Below, piece after piece: positions 57,484 through 64,000 of a stretch of DNA of 64,000 nucleotides. The position numbers and the translations under genes were made by a program. Source of the DNA: Mycolicibacillus koreensis (GTDB lineage: Bacteria; Actinomycetota; Actinomycetes; Mycobacteriales; Mycobacteriaceae); contig NZ_NCXO01000004.1 in NCBI RefSeq assembly GCF_002104795.1, positions 84,764-148,763 of the forward strand, read 5' to 3'. The notes under the pieces were generated by a model. The model saw only the letters and a program-made list of their open reading frames with translations, was not told the origin of the DNA and searched no databases. Within the stretch, counting starts at the first letter, position 1; each line of letters opens with the position of its first letter.

Positions 57484-58245
57484 ATGAGCTCGCCTGACGA
57501 CATCCTGCTGATCGACACCGCCGACCGGGTACGCACCGTGACCCTGAACCGGCCGGCGGCGCGCAACGCGCTCTCCGCCGCGCTTCGGGACCGTTTCTAC
57601 GGCGCCCTCGCCGACGCGGAGACCGACGACGACGTCGACGTGATCATCCTCACCGGCGCCGACCCGGTGTTCTGCGCCGGGCTGGATCTCAAGGAACTGG
57701 GCGAGAGCGCCGCCCTGCCCGACATCTCGCCGCGCTGGCCGGAGTTGAGCAAACCGGTGATCGGCGCGATCAACGGCGCGGCGGTGACCGGCGGGCTGGA
57801 GCTGGCGCTGTACTGCGACATCCTCATCGCCTCCGAGCAGGCCCGGTTCGCCGACACCCATGCCCGGGTGGGGATCCTGCCGACGTGGGGGCTCAGTGTG
57901 CGCCTGCCCCAGAAGGTCGGGGTGGGACTGGCCCGCCGGATGAGCATGACCGGCGATTACCTGTCGGCCGCCGAGGCGCTGCGTGCCGGGCTGGTCACCG
58001 AGGTGGTGCCGCACGCGGAGTTGCTGCCGACGGCCCGCGCGATCGCCGCGTCGATCGTCGGCAACAACCAGGCGGCGGTGCGCGCGCTGCTGGCGTCCTA
58101 TCACCGCATCGACGAGGCCCAGACCGGGGCGGGCCTGTGGATCGAGGCCGCCTCGGCGCGGCGCTGGCTCGCCGGGACCAGCGGCACCGACGTGGCCGCC
58201 AACCGGGACGCGGTGCTCGAGCGCGGGCGCCGACAGGTGCGTTGA
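57484..58245 (+). CDS. echA16: Enoyl-CoA hydratase/isomerase (EchA16-like)
   Basis: 253 residues. RPAARNALSAALRD, VFCAGLDLKELG (first oxyanion/FAGADI region) and INGAAVTGGLELALYCDILIAS (second glycine loop) define a crotonase. The usual catalytic glutamates are not clear: after LELALYCDILIASEQARF comes DTHARVGILPTWG, so activity as a hydratase is uncertain. Length and place between the Rv2800-like gene and dinF match echA16 (Rv2831). Confidence 0.85.
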   Translation: MSSPDDILLIDTADRVRTVTLNRPAARNALSAALRDRFYGALADAETDDDVDVIILTGADPVFCAGLDLKELGESAALPDISPRWPELSKPVIGAINGAAVTGGLELALYCDILIASEQARFADTHARVGILPTWGLSVRLPQKVGVGLARRMSMTGDYLSAAEALRAGLVTEVVPHAELLPTARAIAASIVGNNQAAVRALLASYHRIDEAQTGAGLWIEAASARRWLAGTSGTDVAANRDAVLERGRRQVR

Positions 58246-58374
58246 GCGGGCCGGTGTGAGCAACCCGATGGTGCCGCCGTGCTGTGGCCGGCGGCCGGTT
58301 GGGTGCTGTTCCTGTGCACCTACCTCGCCGGCGCGGTGATGCTCAACGCCGGACTCCCCGGCTGAGTCCCCGGG

Positions 58375-58410
58375 ACGCGATCTGAGCGACGCAATCTGAC
58401 GCGATCTGAG
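58375..58410 (+). repeat. Short direct repeats ACGCRATCTGA
   Basis: ACGCGATCTGAG (58375-58386), ACGCAATCTG (58389-58398) and ACGCGATCTGAG (58399-58410) lie in the 212-bp gap between echA16 and the small membrane gene at 58458. Function unknown. Confidence 0.5.
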
Positions 58411-58457
58411 TAGCGTCACTCAGGCGCCGCGCGCCCGGGGGCGGCACGCTACACATC

Positions 58458-58808
58458 ATGACCGAACCTCGACAACGTTCCTCCGCCAGCGCGCAGTCCC
58501 CCGCCACGTGGGATGTCGTAGCGACATCGGTGCTGACGGTGACGCTCATCGCGGCGAGTTTGCTCAGCTCGCTCGGTGCCACCATGATCGAAGACTCCTG
58601 CACTACCTCCTGCAACGATGCCCTGATCGGCGCCGCGCACCTCACGTACTGGGGTGGTTTCGCCGCAGCGGTGCTCGTCGCGGTGGTGGGTGCCGGCTGG
58701 GCGGCCGCCAAGGACTGCGCCATGGTGGTCGGACCGATCTTCGGGTGGGCTGTTTTCGCCGCTGCCTGGACCTTCGGCGGATTCCTGGTCGAGGCCGCGG
58801 GCAGCTGA
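58458..58808 (+). CDS. Small three-helix membrane protein
   Basis: 116 residues. Helices at about 20-43, 64-84 and 88-111; the first loop has two cysteines (DSCTTSCND) that could pair outside the membrane. I do not recognise a family. The ribosome site is not obvious. It ends 9 bp before the convergent dinF stop. Confidence 0.6.
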   Translation: MTEPRQRSSASAQSPATWDVVATSVLTVTLIAASLLSSLGATMIEDSCTTSCNDALIGAAHLTYWGGFAAAVLVAVVGAGWAAAKDCAMVVGPIFGWAVFAAAWTFGGFLVEAAGS

Positions 58809-58817
58809 GCCCGGCCG

Positions 58818-60143
58818 TCACACCCAGCGCACCCCGGTCACCGCCCAGCGCCCCGACAGCCCACGCCAGCCGACACAGACCAGTCGCAGCACCATGAACA
58901 GGGTCAGCCCCGACCAGATCCCGGCCAGGCCCCAGTCGAACGCCAGCGACATCCAGACCGCGGGAAGGAACCCGCTCAGCGCGCTGACGACGGTGGCGGT
59001 GCGCATGAACGCCGCGTCACCGGCGCCCAACAGCACCCCGTCGAGACCGAACACCAGTCCGGCGACCGGAAGTTGCGCCACCAAAAACCACCACGGCACC
59101 ACGATCGCGGCCAGCACCGCCGGGTCGTCGGTGAACAGCCTCGGCAGGATCGGCGCCCCCGCCGCGAGCAGCAGTGCCAACCCGCCGGCGGCCACCCCGG
59201 AGTACGCGGTGACCCGCACCGCCACCGTCTGCGCGTGGCGGCGATCGCCGGCGCCGAGCGCCGCGCCCACCAGCGCTTGCGCGGCGATCGCCAACGAGTC
59301 GAGCACCAACGCCAGAAACGTCCAGAGCTGCAGCACCACCTGGTGGGCGGCGAGGGCCGCCGCGCCGAACCGGGCGGCCACCGCCGCCGCGGAGACGAAG
59401 CACGCCTGAAACGCCAGGCTGCGCACCACCAGATCCCGACCGAGGATCAGCTGTGCACGCAGCGCCGCCGCGTCCGGACGCAGCGCGGCCCGCTCGGCGA
59501 CCAGCGCGGCGAGGAACATCGCCGCGGCCAGCCACTGACCGACCAGGTTGGCCACCGCCGAGCCGGCCAGATCCAGCCGCGGCATCCCGAACAGCCCGTA
59601 GACCAGCACCGGGCAGGCCAGCGCCGACACCGAGAACCCGGCGGCGACGAACCGCAGCGGCCGCACGGTGTCCTGCACACCGCGCAGCCAGCCGTTGCCG
59701 GCCAGCGACACCAGGATCGCCGGCACCCCGAAGATCGCGATCCGCAGCCACACCAACGCGGCCGCGGCGATCTCGGGCCGGCCGGCCAGCGCCGACACCA
59801 ACACCGGGGCGACCAGCTGCACCACCACGACCACACCCGCACCGATCAGCAGTGCCAGCCAGGTGGCCTGCACTCCTTCGGCGACCGCACCGGCCCGGTC
59901 GCCGGCGCCGAACCGGCGGGCGGCCCGTGCGGTGGTGCCGTAGGACAAGAAGGTGGCCTGTGAACCCACCACCGCCAGCACCAGTCCACCGAGGGCGAGA
60001 CCGGCCAGTGACAGCGCCCCCAACCGTCCGACGATCGCGGTGTCGACCAGCAGGTACAGCGGCTCGGCGGCCAGCACCCCGAGTGCGGGCACGGCCAGCG
60101 CCGCGATCTCGCGGGCGGCCGGTGCGCGGGGGGCATCGGTCAT
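58818..60143 (-). CDS. dinF: MATE-family efflux transporter DinF
   Basis: 441 residues, with about 12 membrane helices. PALGVLAAEPLYLLVDTAIVGRLG in helix 1 and AAGFSVSALACPVLVYGLFG, QALVGAALGAGDRRHA later are DinF/MATE hallmarks. It exports drugs or organic cations using a sodium or proton gradient. ATG 60143 begins 13 bp after the cnpB stop, so it is the last gene of the infB-rbfA-cnpB-dinF series, the order found in M. tuberculosis. Confidence 0.93.
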   Translation of the reverse strand: MTDAPRAPAAREIAALAVPALGVLAAEPLYLLVDTAIVGRLGALSLAGLALGGLVLAVVGSQATFLSYGTTARAARRFGAGDRAGAVAEGVQATWLALLIGAGVVVVVQLVAPVLVSALAGRPEIAAAALVWLRIAIFGVPAILVSLAGNGWLRGVQDTVRPLRFVAAGFSVSALACPVLVYGLFGMPRLDLAGSAVANLVGQWLAAAMFLAALVAERAALRPDAAALRAQLILGRDLVVRSLAFQACFVSAAAVAARFGAAALAAHQVVLQLWTFLALVLDSLAIAAQALVGAALGAGDRRHAQTVAVRVTAYSGVAAGGLALLLAAGAPILPRLFTDDPAVLAAIVVPWWFLVAQLPVAGLVFGLDGVLLGAGDAAFMRTATVVSALSGFLPAVWMSLAFDWGLAGIWSGLTLFMVLRLVCVGWRGLSGRWAVTGVRWV

Positions 60144-60156
60144 GACCGCCGCCGGT

Positions 60157-61658
<1,502 letters not shown>

Positions 61659-61660
61659 CG

Positions 61661-64000
<2,340 letters not shown>

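Noticed and set aside
58279..58365. 28-codon hydrophobic frame (GWVLFLCTYLAGAVML) after echA16
   Set aside because: It could be a tiny membrane peptide or a frameshifted stub, but there is no ribosome site and a better start (GTG 58257 region) is out of frame. Too weak to list as a gene.

Overview
The window is high-G+C actinobacterial DNA, and its gene order is that of a mycobacterium. From about 6.5 kb to the right edge the genes follow the Mycobacterium tuberculosis Rv2748c-Rv2839c order from memory: ftsK, Rv2749, a SAM methyltransferase, RNase J, dapA, thyX, dfrA, thyA, Rv2765, Rv2771c/Rv2772c, dapB, Rv2776c/Rv2777c/Rv2778c, Rv2781c, pepR, gpsI, lppU, rpsO, ribF, sirR/mntR, ltp1, truB, pptT, pptH, an lppV-like gene, an Rv2800-like hydrolase, echA16, dinF, cnpB, rbfA and infB. 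Mycobacterial lipoproteins, a WhiB protein and many leaderless starts (TANNNT, then 6-8 nt, then ATG or GTG) agree. I cannot name the species.

Layout. 1-6.2 kb: the N-terminal part of an FHA/ABC transporter, a WhiB regulator, an FHA/double-HTH protein, a zinc-protease lipoprotein with a DUF4333 partner, and a DUF4189 secreted protein next to an LprA-like lipoprotein. This block is not beside ftsK in M. tuberculosis. 6.5-13.9 kb: ftsK to thyX. 14-16.1 kb: an inserted FAD monooxygenase/TetR pair with two tandem operators. 16.1-25.5 kb: a thyA-dfrA-alkX-like operon, a dapB operon, and a diiron protein/EphD-like/reductase operon. 25.6-27.5 kb: an SRPBCC gene, a fadD stump and a lower-G+C orphan HsdR-N-type nuclease gene, which look like an acquired insertion. 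27.7-36.6 kb: conserved housekeeping genes. 36.7-52.4 kb: a large accessory lipid or terpenoid/ketone oxidation cluster between mntR and truB. 52.5-64 kb: conserved genes ending inside infB.

The most unusual region is 36.7-52.4 kb. Ten same-strand genes (thiolase, SRPBCC, MaoC, SDR, FadE, FadD, a frameshifted SDR, P450, SDR, Baeyer-Villiger monooxygenase) run toward an AraC/VirS-type regulator and a diiron-type protein. A divergent second Baeyer-Villiger monooxygenase and a TetR gene lie at the other end. An 18-bp motif occurs three times in the non-coding gaps around the AraC gene (upstream of the AraC gene, the P450 and the diiron gene), and is the best candidate for a new regulon. A different 13-bp motif is shared by the thiolase/BVMO divergent gap and the TetR promoter.

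Other items that deserve attention are a probable CTG start for lppU that overlaps the rpsO stop, a perfect 26-bp hairpin at the predicted 5' end of the gpsI mRNA, a 20-bp palindrome inside the spacer of the whiB promoter, and alternating half-sites ahead of the EphD-like operon. Synteny statements are from memory of M. tuberculosis and no search was run.
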